From NCBI GenBank assembly GCA_017441825.1, contig JAFRVD010000031.1, positions 1-50,495 of the forward strand: 50,495 nucleotides of DNA, given 5' to 3'. The notes beneath the pieces were generated by a model. That model was given only the letters and a program-made list of their open reading frames with translations, was not told where the DNA came from and ran no database searches. A program made the position numbers and the translations under genes. Numbering within the stretch: the stretch's first letter is position 1; each line of letters starts with the position of its first letter. Source of the DNA: Lachnospiraceae bacterium. GTDB lineage: Bacteria; Bacillota; Clostridia; Lachnospirales; Lachnospiraceae. Below, piece after piece: positions 1 to 7,532 of this stretch.

Positions 1-1
1 C

Positions 2-1000
2 GGCGCCGGGTACATCGGCAGCCATACCATAGTGGAGCTTCAGAATGCAGGCGAAGAGGTGGTCGTGATCGATAACCTCGTGAACTCGAGCAGGGAAGCG
101 CTGCGGCGCGTGGAAGCCATTACCGGGAAGTCGGTTAAGTTCTATGAGGTCGATATCCGCGACCGTGCGGGCCTGAACGACGTGATGGAAAAGGAGCCCA
201 TTGAAGCGTGCATCCATTTTGCAGGGCTGAAGGCAGTGGGCGAATCCGTGGGCAAGCCATGGGAATACTATGAAAACAATATCGGCGGGACGCTTGTCCT
301 GACAGACGTCATGCGGCAGCACGGCGTGAAGAACATTATCTTCTCCTCCTCCGCAACCGTATACGGAGACCCGAAGCAGGTGCCCGTTACCGAGGACATG
401 GAGAAGGGCTCTTGTACGAACCCGTACGGCTGGACCAAGTCCATGCTGGAGCAGATTTTGAAGGACATCCAGGCGGCGGACCCCGAATGGAACGTGGTGC
501 TTCTCCGGTACTTCAACCCAATCGGCGCGCATGAGAGCGGCACGATCGGGGAAAATCCCCGCGGCATCCCGAACAACCTGATGCCGTATATCACACAGGT
601 GGCCGTCGGCCGCCGTCCGAAGCTCAGCGTGTACGGCAACGACTACGACACGCCGGACGGTACGTGCATCCGCGACTACATCCACGTGGTGGACCTCGCA
701 AAGGGGCATGTGTGCGCGCTCCGGAAGCTTCGCGAAAACGTGGGGTTTGAGATCTACAACCTGGGCACCGGTGTAGGTGTAAGCGTTCTCGAAGTGGTGC
801 ACGCTTTTGAGGAAGCGAACGACCTTAAGATCCCGTATGAGATCACCGGCCGCCGTCCCGGCGACATCGCGGTCACATACGCGGATGCCGGCAAGGCTTT
901 CCGGGAGATGGGCTGGAAGACGGAGCTCACTCTTGTCGATATGTGCAGGGATTCCTGGCGGTTCCAGAAGAACAACCCGTACGGATACGAGCAGGCCTGA
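2..1000 (+). CDS. galE: UDP-glucose 4-epimerase, 5'-truncated by window edge
   Basis: NAD-dependent epimerase of the Leloir pathway that interconverts UDP-glucose and UDP-galactose in the cytoplasm. The reading frame is open from the first bases and already encodes GAGYIGSHT, the end of the Rossmann GxxGxxG motif, so the true start lies a few codons upstream of the window. A GTG at 32 is internal, not the start. The SSSATVYG segment and the catalytic Y-x3-K (YGWTK) of extended short-chain dehydrogenases are present, as is the conserved C-terminal region RPGDIAVTYAD. About 332 codons are visible, which with the few missing residues matches the usual 335-340. It is followed by an intergenic repeat at 1009-1058, and the next gene has its own promoter. 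No defects seen. Confidence 0.95.
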   Translation, partial: GAGYIGSHTIVELQNAGEEVVVIDNLVNSSREALRRVEAITGKSVKFYEVDIRDRAGLNDVMEKEPIEACIHFAGLKAVGESVGKPWEYYENNIGGTLVLTDVMRQHGVKNIIFSSSATVYGDPKQVPVTEDMEKGSCTNPYGWTKSMLEQILKDIQAADPEWNVVLLRYFNPIGAHESGTIGENPRGIPNNLMPYITQVAVGRRPKLSVYGNDYDTPDGTCIRDYIHVVDLAKGHVCALRKLRENVGFEIYNLGTGVGVSVLEVVHAFEEANDLKIPYEITGRRPGDIAVTYADAGKAFREMGWKTELTLVDMCRDSWRFQKNNPYGYEQA

Positions 1001-1008
1001 TCAGGGCT

Positions 1009-1058
1009 GCCCCTCATCCGACGCCTCCGGCGCCACCTTTCCCCGGCAGAGGAAGGCT
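1009..1058. repeat. Intergenic double-hairpin repeat (CTCATCCG family), copy 1
   Basis: The segment starts GCCCCTCATCCG, contains a small hairpin (GACGCC/GGCGCC), then CTTTCCCC/AGAGGAAG as a second hairpin, and ends GGAAGGCT. A second copy lies at 38967-39014 with the same start, the same two-hairpin plan and the same end, but with different bases inside the stems. From memory, related CTCATCCG...GGGGAAGGC repeats are common between genes in gut Firmicutes; this could not be searched here. Function unknown; it may act as a transcript-end or mRNA-stability element. Confidence 0.7.
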
Positions 1059-1069
1059 CAGATTTAGCC

Positions 1070-1098
1070 TTGATTTTACAAAAAGAGTGTGATACAAT
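1070..1098 (+). promoter_or_regulatory. Sigma-A promoter for the 1153 gene
   Basis: TTGATT at 1070-1075 and TACAAT at 1093-1098 are separated by exactly 17 bp. The site is 55 bp upstream of the start at 1153, in the gap after galE. Confidence 0.7.
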
Positions 1099-1152
1099 CG
1101 TTCAGATGGTTCTTTTTACCGTCAGAACAGTGATTGAAAGGTCGATGCGGAT

Positions 1153-1560
1153 ATGAGTCAGAAAAAAGTAGACGAATACAAGGAACAGAAGAAGAACCGG
1201 CGTGAGCTGGTCGAAAAGGAAAAGAAGAAACAGGCCAGAAACAGGATCATTGCCTGGATCGTTCTTTGTGCTGCGGTTTGCGCACTGGTTGCGGGCATTG
1301 TGGTCACGATCGTGAATGCCGTCAATAATAACAAGGAAGCTGAAGAGAACTACTATCTGACAGAATATGCGCTGATGGATTATTCCGAGATCGTCTCTAC
1401 CACAGAGGATCCGGCTGCTACGGAGCCTGCTGCTGAGGAAGAGCAGGAGGACGAGGCTTCTGAGGATGCTGAGGAAGCTGATGCTTCAGAGGATGCAGAG
1501 ACTGCCGAAGATACCGAAGCTGCTGCTGAAAACGAAGAGGATACGGAGGCTGCTGACTGA
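1153..1560 (+). CDS. Small single-pass membrane protein with acidic tail
   Basis: Unknown function. The 135-residue protein begins with about 30 strongly basic, coiled-coil-like residues rich in Lys, Arg and Glu. One hydrophobic membrane segment follows at about residues 33-56. The last 60 residues are a low-complexity tail made almost only of Glu, Asp, Ala, Thr and Ser. The basic N-terminus before the membrane segment predicts an inside N-terminus and an extracytoplasmic acidic tail (positive-inside rule, inference). It has its own promoter at 1070-1098 and a strong terminator at 1577-1608, so it is a single-gene unit. The coiled-coil plus membrane-segment plan recalls small septum-associated proteins such as FtsL/DivIC, but no family motif supports that. 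Confidence 0.7.
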   Translation: MSQKKVDEYKEQKKNRRELVEKEKKKQARNRIIAWIVLCAAVCALVAGIVVTIVNAVNNNKEAEENYYLTEYALMDYSEIVSTTEDPAATEPAAEEEQEDEASEDAEEADASEDAETAEDTEAAAENEEDTEAAD

Positions 1561-1576
1561 CCGTTCCTGTATATTT

Positions 1577-1608
1577 GAAAAAGCCGGGCATTGCTGCCCG
1601 GCTTTTTC
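1577..1608 (+). terminator. Rho-independent terminator
   Basis: A 13-bp stem (AAAAAGCCGGGCA at 1578-1590 with its complement at 1595-1607) closes a TTGC loop. The 3' arm ends in five T, directly after the stop at 1560. Confidence 0.9.
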
Positions 1609-1637
1609 AGACTTATGAACCTGGGATTCTTGTCGGT

Positions 1638-1690
1638 CACATGGTCCACTCCGGGGTACTGCTCCCGCGTAACGGTGATGTCCCTCGCGG
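1638..1690 (+). repeat. Partial copy of the CACATGGTCCAC palindromic element
   Basis: The 22 bases at 1638-1659 are identical to 16502-16523, inside the complete palindromic element at 16487-16645. Similarity continues weakly to CCCTCGCGG at 1682-1690. The outer GGCCGTTGGCC arm and the whole right half are missing here, so this is a decayed left half. It is followed by an isolated hairpin, CCCCCGGG/CCCGGGGG, at 1712-1734. Confidence 0.7.
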
Positions 1691-1782
1691 ACTGCTCAGT
1701 AAAAAGAGGAGCCCCCGGGTGGTTAGCCCGGGGGAATTATGAAAAACATTATACAATTTTCACAAAAAAAATGAAAAAGTTA

Positions 1783-1800
1783 TTTTCTATTTATAGAAAA
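1783..1800. promoter_or_regulatory. AT-rich inverted repeat, possible operator
   Basis: TTTTCTA at 1783-1789 and TAGAAAA at 1794-1800 form a perfect 7-bp inverted repeat with a 4-base centre, 70 bp upstream of the flavin reductase start. It lies where a repressor or redox sensor could bind. The match to any named operator was not evident. Confidence 0.3.
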
Positions 1801-1869
1801 AGCATAATAGATAGATATGAATAAACTGTGAACACTTGGAAAACAATCATTAAACAAAAGGAGGTTTTT

Positions 1870-2433
1870 ATGGCAAAGCAGGCCTGGAAGCCCGGCAGCA
1901 TGCTCGCGCCGGTGCCCGCAGTACTCGTAACAGTAAAAAGCAAGGCAGGAGAAGACAACGTACTGACCATCGCCTGGGCAGGGACAGTGTGTTCATCGCC
2001 GTCCATGGTGAGCATTTCCGTCCGGAAAGAGCGGTATTCGCACCCGATGCTTATGGAGACCGGCGAATTTGTGATCAACCTTGTCACAGAGGACCTCATC
2101 CGCGCGGCGGACTACTGCGGTGTGAAGTCCGGAAAGGATGAGGACAAGTTCGCGGCCTGCGGGCTCACGAAGGAGCCGGCGGGAACGGTAAGCCCCTGCG
2201 TCATCAAGGAGAGCCCATTGGCGCTGGAATGCAAGGTAGAACAGGTCATCCCGCTCGGCTCCCACGACCTGTTCCTGGCACGCGTGACCCAGGTGGACGT
2301 GGAGGAATCGCTTCTTGATGAAAACGGACGGCTGAAGCTCGAAGAAGCCGGGCTCGTGTCCTACATCCACGGAGAGTACTACGCACAGGGAGAACGCGTG
2401 GGGACGTTCGGCTGCAGTGTGCGGAAAAAGTAA
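1870..2433 (+). CDS. Flavin reductase-like (flavoredoxin) family protein
   Basis: A 187-residue FMN-binding split-barrel protein. The opening KPGSMLAPVPAVLVTV, the TIAWAGTVCSSPSMVSISVR segment (FMN-binding Ser/Thr region) and the ending GTFGCSVRKK are typical of flavoredoxins of anaerobes, which pass electrons using bound FMN. The start at 1870 is chosen over an in-frame GTG at 1828 because AAGGAGG at 1858-1864 is spaced 5 bases from it. The next gene in the same direction is a desulfoferrodoxin, so a joint role in oxygen or superoxide defence or in rubredoxin-type electron transfer is likely, but this is inference. Exact electron partner unknown. Confidence 0.85.
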   Translation: MAKQAWKPGSMLAPVPAVLVTVKSKAGEDNVLTIAWAGTVCSSPSMVSISVRKERYSHPMLMETGEFVINLVTEDLIRAADYCGVKSGKDEDKFAACGLTKEPAGTVSPCVIKESPLALECKVEQVIPLGSHDLFLARVTQVDVEESLLDENGRLKLEEAGLVSYIHGEYYAQGERVGTFGCSVRKK

Positions 2434-2474
2434 AGCCGAAACAGTTTTTTTCATAGCGGAAGCAGGCGCTTTAT

Positions 2475-2482
2475 GCTATAGT
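2475..2482 (+). promoter_or_regulatory. Extended -10 promoter for desulfoferrodoxin
   Basis: TGCTATAGT reads as an extended -10 (TG, one base, TATAGT). No good -35 is seen at 17 bp. It lies 130 bp upstream of the start at 2612, which would give a long leader holding the tandem hairpins. Confidence 0.45.
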
Positions 2483-2496
2483 GGAAGCAGCAGAGA

Positions 2497-2582
2497 GGAG
2501 GCGGGAAGCGTCCTCCCCGGAACATAAAAAAGGAGACGTAAAGCGCTCCGTAAAACACAATAAAGGAGCCAGGAAGCGCTCC
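2497..2582 (+). repeat. Three tandem GGAG...CTCC hairpins in the dfx leader
   Basis: Three short inverted repeats of the same design follow one another at 2497-2516, 2532-2549 and 2565-2582 (steps 35 and 33 bases). Each begins with GGAG, carries a GGAAGCG or AAAGCG core and ends with CTCC or CCTCC. The second and third follow an A-rich run, as does the real Shine-Dalgarno AAAAAGGAGG at about 2596-2605. They look like duplicated ribosome-binding-site segments that have gained a pairing arm. Confidence 0.65.
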
Positions 2583-2611
2583 TTGCATCAATACAAAAAG
2601 GAGGAAGATCC

Positions 2612-2986
2612 ATGGATATGAAGTTTTACCGCTGTGAGACCTGCGGGCAGATGGTAGCCATCGTCGAAAAGAAGGGCTGCCCAATCATGTGCTGCGGCAA
2701 GCCCATGCAGGAGATCGTTCCCGGCACCACAGACGCCGCCGTGGAGAAGCATGTACCGGTTTATGAAGTGAAGGACAATATCGTAACGGTCACGGTCGGA
2801 AGCGTTGAGCATCCGATGCTTCCGGAGCATTACATCGAGTGGATCGCGCTGCAGACCACGTCCGGCAACCAGCGGAAGGCGCTTTCGCCCGGCGATGCCC
2901 CCAAGGCCTGCTTTGCGCTGTGCCCGGGTGACGAGGTCGTGGCTGTGTACGCCTACTGCAACCTGCACAGCCTCTGGAAAGGATAA
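2612..2986 (+). CDS. dfx: Desulfoferrodoxin (superoxide reductase)
   Basis: Reduces superoxide to hydrogen peroxide without producing oxygen, a typical anaerobe defence. The 124-residue protein has the two expected iron centres. The N-terminal rubredoxin-like domain has C-x2-C (CETC, residues 9-12) and an adjacent CC pair near residue 29-30. The C-terminal neelaredoxin domain has EKHVP, EHPMLPEHYIEWI and the terminal YCNLHSLW that supplies Cys and His ligands to the catalytic iron. The length matches two-domain desulfoferrodoxins. The Shine-Dalgarno AAGGAGG is 8 bases before ATG 2612. It sits after a flavoredoxin-like gene, a plausible electron donor, and is preceded by three unusual leader hairpins. 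Confidence 0.95.
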   Translation: MDMKFYRCETCGQMVAIVEKKGCPIMCCGKPMQEIVPGTTDAAVEKHVPVYEVKDNIVTVTVGSVEHPMLPEHYIEWIALQTTSGNQRKALSPGDAPKACFALCPGDEVVAVYAYCNLHSLWKG

Positions 2987-3025
2987 TGACGCGGCAGCAT
3001 GAGTTTATAGCATCAAGGAGGAAAC

Positions 3026-4216
3026 ATGATCAAGATCGCAATGGTCGGATGCGGAGACATTTCCCGTATTTATCTGAAAAACCTGACGTGGACCTTTAAG
3101 GAAGTCGAACTTTACGGTGTCTGCGATTTCCGGCCGGAACGTGCGGAAAAGGCCGTGAATTATGTGAAGGGCGAGATCGAAAACGGCGCGGAGGTACCGG
3201 TCCCGAAGATCTACAAGGATATGTACGAGGCATTTGCTGACCCCGAGGTCCAGGTGATCCTGAACCTGACGCGCCCCTACGAACACTATGACGTGACTAA
3301 AAACGCGCTTCTTTCCGGGAAAAACGTGTATTCGGAAAAACCGCTGGGGATCACCATTGAGGAGGGCGACGAGCTGGCCGCGCTTGCGGAAGAGAAGGGC
3401 CTGCACCTGGGCGGCGCACCGGACACCTTCATGGGCGCCGGGATCCAGACGTGCCGCAGACTGATCGACGACGGATATATCGGCGAGGTCATCGGCGCGA
3501 ACGTGTCCATGATCTGCAGAGGGCACGAGACCTGGCATCCGGATCCGGAGTTTTACTACAAGAAGGGCGGCGGCCCGATGATGGACATGGGCCCCTACTA
3601 CGTGACCGCGCTCGTGAACCTGTTAGGCGAGGCGAAGGCCCTCACCGGCATGACGAAGAAGAGCTTTGACAAGCGCCTGATCACGTCCAAGCCCCATAAT
3701 GGAGAGATCATCGACGTGGACGTGGACACACACCTCGCCGGCAATATCCTGTTCGCGAACGGCGCCATCGCGTCCATCTTCACGACGTTTGACGTCTACT
3801 ACACGCAGCAGGCGCATTTTGAAGTGTACGGCACGAAGGGCACGCTTGCGGTGCCGGATCCGAATACGTTCGGCGGCCCGGTGCTTCTGTACCGCCCGGA
3901 GGACTTTGTGGCAGGACCCACCGTGGACCCGGCGCTCCGGAAGATCGAATTCGACCCGTACACAAAGTTCCGCCAGATCCCTCTCATGTACGACTACCGC
4001 GAAAACTCGCGCGGACTGGGGCTTGCGGACATGTGCAAGTCCATTGAGACCGGAAGGGCGTGGAGAGCGAACTTCCGGCAGCAGCACCACGTCCTGGAGA
4101 TCCTGACCGGCTTCTCCAAGGCGTCTGAGAGCGGGAAATTCCTGGAGCTTAAGACCCGGTATACCCGCCCGGAGATCATGAACAACAACCCGCTTCACGG
4201 CGTACTGGATGAATAA
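3026..4216 (+). CDS. Gfo/Idh/MocA family oxidoreductase
   Basis: NAD(P)-dependent sugar or cyclitol dehydrogenase of 396 residues. The N-terminal Rossmann fold begins IKIAMVGCGDIS, the GxGxxx nucleotide loop. The family motif EKP is present in SEKPLGITIEEG near residue 107-110, and GGGPMMDMGPYY supplies the usual substrate-domain segment. An AAGGAGG precedes ATG 3026. The next gene starts 10 bp after its stop and encodes a xylose-isomerase-like TIM barrel; such pairs are common in catabolism of inositol, sugar acids or unusual glycosides. The specific substrate cannot be read from the sequence. Confidence 0.88.
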   Translation: MIKIAMVGCGDISRIYLKNLTWTFKEVELYGVCDFRPERAEKAVNYVKGEIENGAEVPVPKIYKDMYEAFADPEVQVILNLTRPYEHYDVTKNALLSGKNVYSEKPLGITIEEGDELAALAEEKGLHLGGAPDTFMGAGIQTCRRLIDDGYIGEVIGANVSMICRGHETWHPDPEFYYKKGGGPMMDMGPYYVTALVNLLGEAKALTGMTKKSFDKRLITSKPHNGEIIDVDVDTHLAGNILFANGAIASIFTTFDVYYTQQAHFEVYGTKGTLAVPDPNTFGGPVLLYRPEDFVAGPTVDPALRKIEFDPYTKFRQIPLMYDYRENSRGLGLADMCKSIETGRAWRANFRQQHHVLEILTGFSKASESGKFLELKTRYTRPEIMNNNPLHGVLDE

Positions 4217-4225
4217 GGAGGTAAT

Positions 4226-5053
4226 ATGATACCCTGCTATACCACCTGGACCTGGATCAAGGACCGGACGCCGGAAGGCGCAAAGAGACAGCTGGAGGAA
4301 TCCTTTAAGGAGTGCAAGTTCCTCGGTTACGACTATGTAGAGAATTTTGCGTTTATTGCGGACTATTTTGAGGATCCGCAGGAGCTTGTGGACATCACAA
4401 AGCGCTGCGGCGTGTATCTCTGCAACCTGTACGGCCACTTCACGTTTGACGTGGAGGCGGAGATCGAGCGCGCGAAGAAACAGGTCAAGTTTATTTCGGA
4501 CATCGGCGGAAAATGGTTCAACTGCCAGAACGGCGGCTTTGGCGACGATGGCCCCGCGGAGCGCCCCACAAATCCCGAAATGCTGGACAAAATGTGCACC
4601 ATCGCGAACGCCGTTGGTGAATACGCGAAGTCTGTGGGCGTGACGCTTTGCTTCCACCCGCATTACGGCACCTGCGTGTTCAATGAATCGGACATCGACT
4701 ATATGCTGGAGCACACCGATCCTGAATTCGTTTCGTTCTGCATCGACACCGCGCACACCACGCTGGCGGGCATGGACCCCGTGGCGCTCATCCACAAAGT
4801 GGGCAAGCGCGTGGGCTTCATGCATCTGAAGGACGTTGACACCTATGAGCTTGCCCGGGCGGAAGGCCGCGCGAAGATGGCTTCGTTCCGTGCGCTTGGC
4901 CACGGCACGGTAGACTTCAAGGGCGTGAAGGCTGCGCTCGAGGAAGAAGGCTACGACGGTGTTCTCTGCGTTGAACTGGACCGCCCCGAGGTCGGCAACT
5001 TCCACTCAGCCGAGGTTTCCAGAATATACATCAAGGACGTTCTGGGACTGTAA
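4226..5053 (+). CDS. Sugar phosphate isomerase/epimerase (xylose-isomerase-like TIM barrel)
   Basis: A 275-residue member of the AP-endonuclease-2 / IolE-like TIM-barrel family, which isomerises or epimerises keto sugars and cyclitols with a bound divalent metal. Visible family features are LCFHPHYGT, FCIDTAHTTLAG (metal-binding Asp and His), GFMHLKDVD and the late ELDRPEV Glu. The start at 4226 follows AAGGAGGTAAT, 10 bases after the stop of the Gfo/Idh/MocA gene, so the two are almost certainly co-transcribed and act in one pathway. Transcription probably ends at the hairpin 5134-5176. Substrate unknown. Confidence 0.87.
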   Translation: MIPCYTTWTWIKDRTPEGAKRQLEESFKECKFLGYDYVENFAFIADYFEDPQELVDITKRCGVYLCNLYGHFTFDVEAEIERAKKQVKFISDIGGKWFNCQNGGFGDDGPAERPTNPEMLDKMCTIANAVGEYAKSVGVTLCFHPHYGTCVFNESDIDYMLEHTDPEFVSFCIDTAHTTLAGMDPVALIHKVGKRVGFMHLKDVDTYELARAEGRAKMASFRALGHGTVDFKGVKAALEEEGYDGVLCVELDRPEVGNFHSAEVSRIYIKDVLGL

Positions 5054-5128
5054 TTGCAGAGAGATTGCGGATTTTGGACGGAATTGGCCGTTTCCGCACC
5101 GTTTTGTAATAAGTTCGTAACATTTTTG

Positions 5129-5157
5129 TTTACAAGGACCCGCTCTTGTGCTATAAT
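5129..5157 (+). promoter_or_regulatory. Sigma-A promoter for murA
   Basis: TTTACA at 5129-5134 and TATAAT at 5152-5157, spacing 17 bp. The -10 lies within the loop of the inverted repeat 5134-5176. Confidence 0.8.
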
Positions 5158-5176
5158 GCGCCAAGAGCGGGTTCTT
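5134..5176 (+). terminator. 15-bp hairpin, probable terminator overlapping the murA promoter
   Basis: AAGGACCCGCTCTTG at 5134-5148 pairs over 15 positions (one G-T) with 5162-5176, followed by TTTAATCTTTT. Read-through RNA from the isomerase gene would fold here, while RNA starting from the murA promoter would begin inside the 3' arm and could not. Confidence 0.65.
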
Positions 5177-5238
5177 TAATCTTTTGATTTCAGCGGACCC
5201 GCGGCATAATAATCCAATACCTGTTAATGGAGAAAATC

Positions 5239-6537
5239 ATGGAACAGTTTGCAGTACGGGGCGGACGTCCGCTGATAGGCGAAGTGGCAATAGCCGGAGC
5301 CAAGAACGCGGCTTTAGGGATCCTGGCAGCATCCATCATGGCTGACGAGGATGTTGTGGTCCGCAATCTGCCCGACGTGAGCGACGTAAATACATTGCTG
5401 GAAGCCATCTCTGATACGGGAGCCGTAGTCAGGCGCCTGGGGAGGCATGAGGTCCAGATGAACGGCAGGTCCATCAGAAGCTTTGTGGTGGACAACAGTT
5501 ATATCAGAAAAATGCGCGCGGGCTATTACATGCTCGGAGCGCTTTTAGGTAAATACCATTACGCGGAGGTGGCCCTGCCGGGCGGATGTACGATCGGCAG
5601 CCGGCCCATCGACCAGCACTTAAAGGGCTTTGAAGCCCTGGGTGCAAAGACGAGCATTAAGAACAGCATGGTGCTTGTGGAAGCGGAAGAGCTCCACGGC
5701 GCCAATATCTATTTTGACGGCGTGACCGTGGGCGCCACCATCAACGTGATGATGGCAGCGGTCTTCGCGGAAGGGAAGACGGTCCTCGAAAACGTGGCCA
5801 AGGAGCCGCACGTAGTTGACGTCGCGAACTTCCTGAACAGTATGGGCGCACGCATCCGCGGCGCAGGTACTGACGTCATCAGGATCTACGGAGTGAAGTC
5901 TCTGCACGGGACGGACTACACCGTGATCCCGGACCAGATCGAAGCGGGCACCTTTATGGCGGCAGCCGCCGCGACCCGCGGAGACATCCTCGTGAAGAAC
6001 GTGATCCCGAAGCATCTGGAGTGCATCAGCTCGAAGCTTCGCGAGATCGGCTGCAGCGTCACGGAGTACGACGATGCCGTTCGCGTGACCGCGCACGGGG
6101 ACCTCAAAAAGACACGTCTCAAGACACTTCCGTATCCGGGCTTCCCGACGGATATGCAGCCGCAGATGGTCGTGGTACTTTCCACCGCTTCCGGCAGCAG
6201 CACCGTAACGGAAACGATCTTTGAAAACCGCTACAAATATGTGGACGAGCTGAACCGGATGGGCACGAGCATCACCGTGGAAGGGAATGTCGCCATAGTG
6301 AACGGCGTGAAGGAGCTTCACGGCGCGCAGTTGGTGGCGCCGGACCTTCGTGCAGGGGCGGCGCTGACGATTGCCGCGCTTGCGTCCGATGGCGACTCCC
6401 TCATTGAGGAAGTCCAGTTCATCCTGCGCGGATACGAAGACTTTGTGGAGAAGCTGCAGCTTCTGGGCGGCAGGATCAAAAGAGTTGAGACAGACACGGA
6501 AGCCAGGAAATTCCTGATGAAGCTGGACGTGATTTAA
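5239..6537 (+). CDS. murA: UDP-N-acetylglucosamine 1-carboxyvinyltransferase
   Basis: First committed step of peptidoglycan synthesis: transfers enolpyruvate from PEP to UDP-GlcNAc. The 432-residue protein shows the N-terminal GAKNAAL motif (residues 20-26, the Lys-Asn substrate pair) and LPGGCTIGSRP, with the catalytic Cys at residue 117, the target of fosfomycin. GFPTDMQPQ and ETIFENR, also typical of MurA, are present. The start at 5239 is preferred over ATG 5227 because GGAG at 5229-5232 is spaced 6 bases from it, and the resulting N-terminus matches the family. It has its own promoter at 5129-5157. A metallo-beta-lactamase-fold gene follows after 29 bp. Firmicutes often have two MurA paralogues; which one this is cannot be told here. 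Confidence 0.96.
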   Translation: MEQFAVRGGRPLIGEVAIAGAKNAALGILAASIMADEDVVVRNLPDVSDVNTLLEAISDTGAVVRRLGRHEVQMNGRSIRSFVVDNSYIRKMRAGYYMLGALLGKYHYAEVALPGGCTIGSRPIDQHLKGFEALGAKTSIKNSMVLVEAEELHGANIYFDGVTVGATINVMMAAVFAEGKTVLENVAKEPHVVDVANFLNSMGARIRGAGTDVIRIYGVKSLHGTDYTVIPDQIEAGTFMAAAAATRGDILVKNVIPKHLECISSKLREIGCSVTEYDDAVRVTAHGDLKKTRLKTLPYPGFPTDMQPQMVVVLSTASGSSTVTETIFENRYKYVDELNRMGTSITVEGNVAIVNGVKELHGAQLVAPDLRAGAALTIAALASDGDSLIEEVQFILRGYEDFVEKLQLLGGRIKRVETDTEARKFLMKLDVI

Positions 6538-6566
6538 GACCGGCAGAGGCTGAAAGGACGATTTGC

Positions 6567-7490
6567 ATGAACCGGATCCATTTCTTAAGAGGATGCTGGC
6601 TTGATATGATCCTGGTCGAATCGAACGGTCTTTTCGCTATGATCGACACCGGGATCGAAGAGTCTCAGGACCAGATCATGGCATACCTCGACGGACTGGG
6701 CGTAAAAAGGCTCGAGTTCATCCTGATCACTCATTTCCACAGGGACCATTACGGAAGCCTCCCGGCGCTTCTTGAGAAGTACCCGGTCGGGAAGGTCTAC
6801 ATGAAGGATTTCAGCGGGCTGAACATTGCGGACAGCGCCGGAAAGCCTGCGGACCGGGCGTATAACCTGGACGAGCTTCGGAAGTGTGCGGAAATGTGTG
6901 CGAAGGCCCGTGAGGTCTCCGAGCTTATCATGATCAGCCCGGAAGCGGACCACGCTTCATTCGGGGACTTTGATTTCAGGGTCCTCGGGACGACCAACGC
7001 GATCCGGGAAATGTACGACGACCCGGAGTCGCCGTACCACGGCCAGGTCTGCTTCGGTGAGAACATAAACAGTACCGCATTGTTTGCCGAGGTTAACGGG
7101 ACCACGGTCTACCTTGGCGGGGACGCCGTGAATTCCGACCTCGACTATCCGAAATACACCCGGCAGAACGACCGCTACGCGCGTGAAGTCGGGAAGCCCA
7201 TCGATCTTTACAAGGTCCCGCACCACTGCTGCGGAAACCTTTTCACAGAGGAAGGGCTTTCGATCCTGAAGCCGCACTTTTGTGTAGTCACGAACGCGAA
7301 GCGGGCCGTAAACGGTCCTTTCTCTGCGAACCGGGACCTGCTCCTTGCCTCTAACCCCGACGCACAGATCTTATGTACGGACCTCTGCGGATACGTCTTC
7401 ACCTTAGGACCGAACGGCTCCCTCTCCTATGAGGAGATCGACCCGTGGCCTAAGGACGTGGACCTTCCGTTCTGGCTCCGTGAAGAATAA
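6567..7490 (+). CDS. Metallo-beta-lactamase-fold hydrolase
   Basis: A 307-residue cytoplasmic hydrolase with the MBL metal signature HFHRDH at residues 56-61 (H-x-H-x-D-H), preceded by the IDTG strand. Later metal ligands fit GGDAV (around residue 190) and the PHHC segment (around residue 217). There is no signal peptide, so this is not a secreted beta-lactamase. The arrangement recalls ComEC-like or YycJ-like MBL proteins, but the substrate is not deducible. It lies 29 bp after murA and is followed at once by a strong terminator, so it is probably the last gene of a murA operon. Confidence 0.85.
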   Translation: MNRIHFLRGCWLDMILVESNGLFAMIDTGIEESQDQIMAYLDGLGVKRLEFILITHFHRDHYGSLPALLEKYPVGKVYMKDFSGLNIADSAGKPADRAYNLDELRKCAEMCAKAREVSELIMISPEADHASFGDFDFRVLGTTNAIREMYDDPESPYHGQVCFGENINSTALFAEVNGTTVYLGGDAVNSDLDYPKYTRQNDRYAREVGKPIDLYKVPHHCCGNLFTEEGLSILKPHFCVVTNAKRAVNGPFSANRDLLLASNPDAQILCTDLCGYVFTLGPNGSLSYEEIDPWPKDVDLPFWLREE

Positions 7491-7524
7491 AAACCGACCG
7501 GCCTTTCGGCCGGTCGGTTTTTTT
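7491..7524 (+). terminator. Rho-independent terminator
   Basis: A perfect 13-bp stem (7491-7503 with 7508-7520) with a TTTC loop, followed by a T run to 7524. It begins directly after the MBL stop codon. It also lies just past the stop of mecA on the other strand, where its complementary A run gives a usable T-run, so it may serve both genes. Confidence 0.92.
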
Positions 7525-7532
7525 ATTCAGGA

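Noticed and set aside
1712-1734. Terminator at CCCCCGGG/CCCGGGGG
   Set aside because: Stable stem, but no T run on the plus strand and only a distant one on the minus strand, and no gene end needs it.
1828-1869. GTG 1828 as start of the flavin reductase
   Set aside because: The AAGGAGG site and family N-terminus both fit ATG 1870.
2497-2582. CRISPR-like array
   Set aside because: The three units are short hairpins with 33-35 bp steps, no conserved direct repeat above 20 bp, and no cas genes anywhere in the window.
3623-5005. Long open frame (460 codons) on the minus strand across the oxidoreductase and isomerase genes
   Set aside because: It lies opposite two well-recognised genes and its composition (His, Val, Arg, Leu rich) is that of a mirror frame in GC-rich DNA. 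The same applies to the long antisense frames over 18028-19755, 19493-20605 and 44967-46109.
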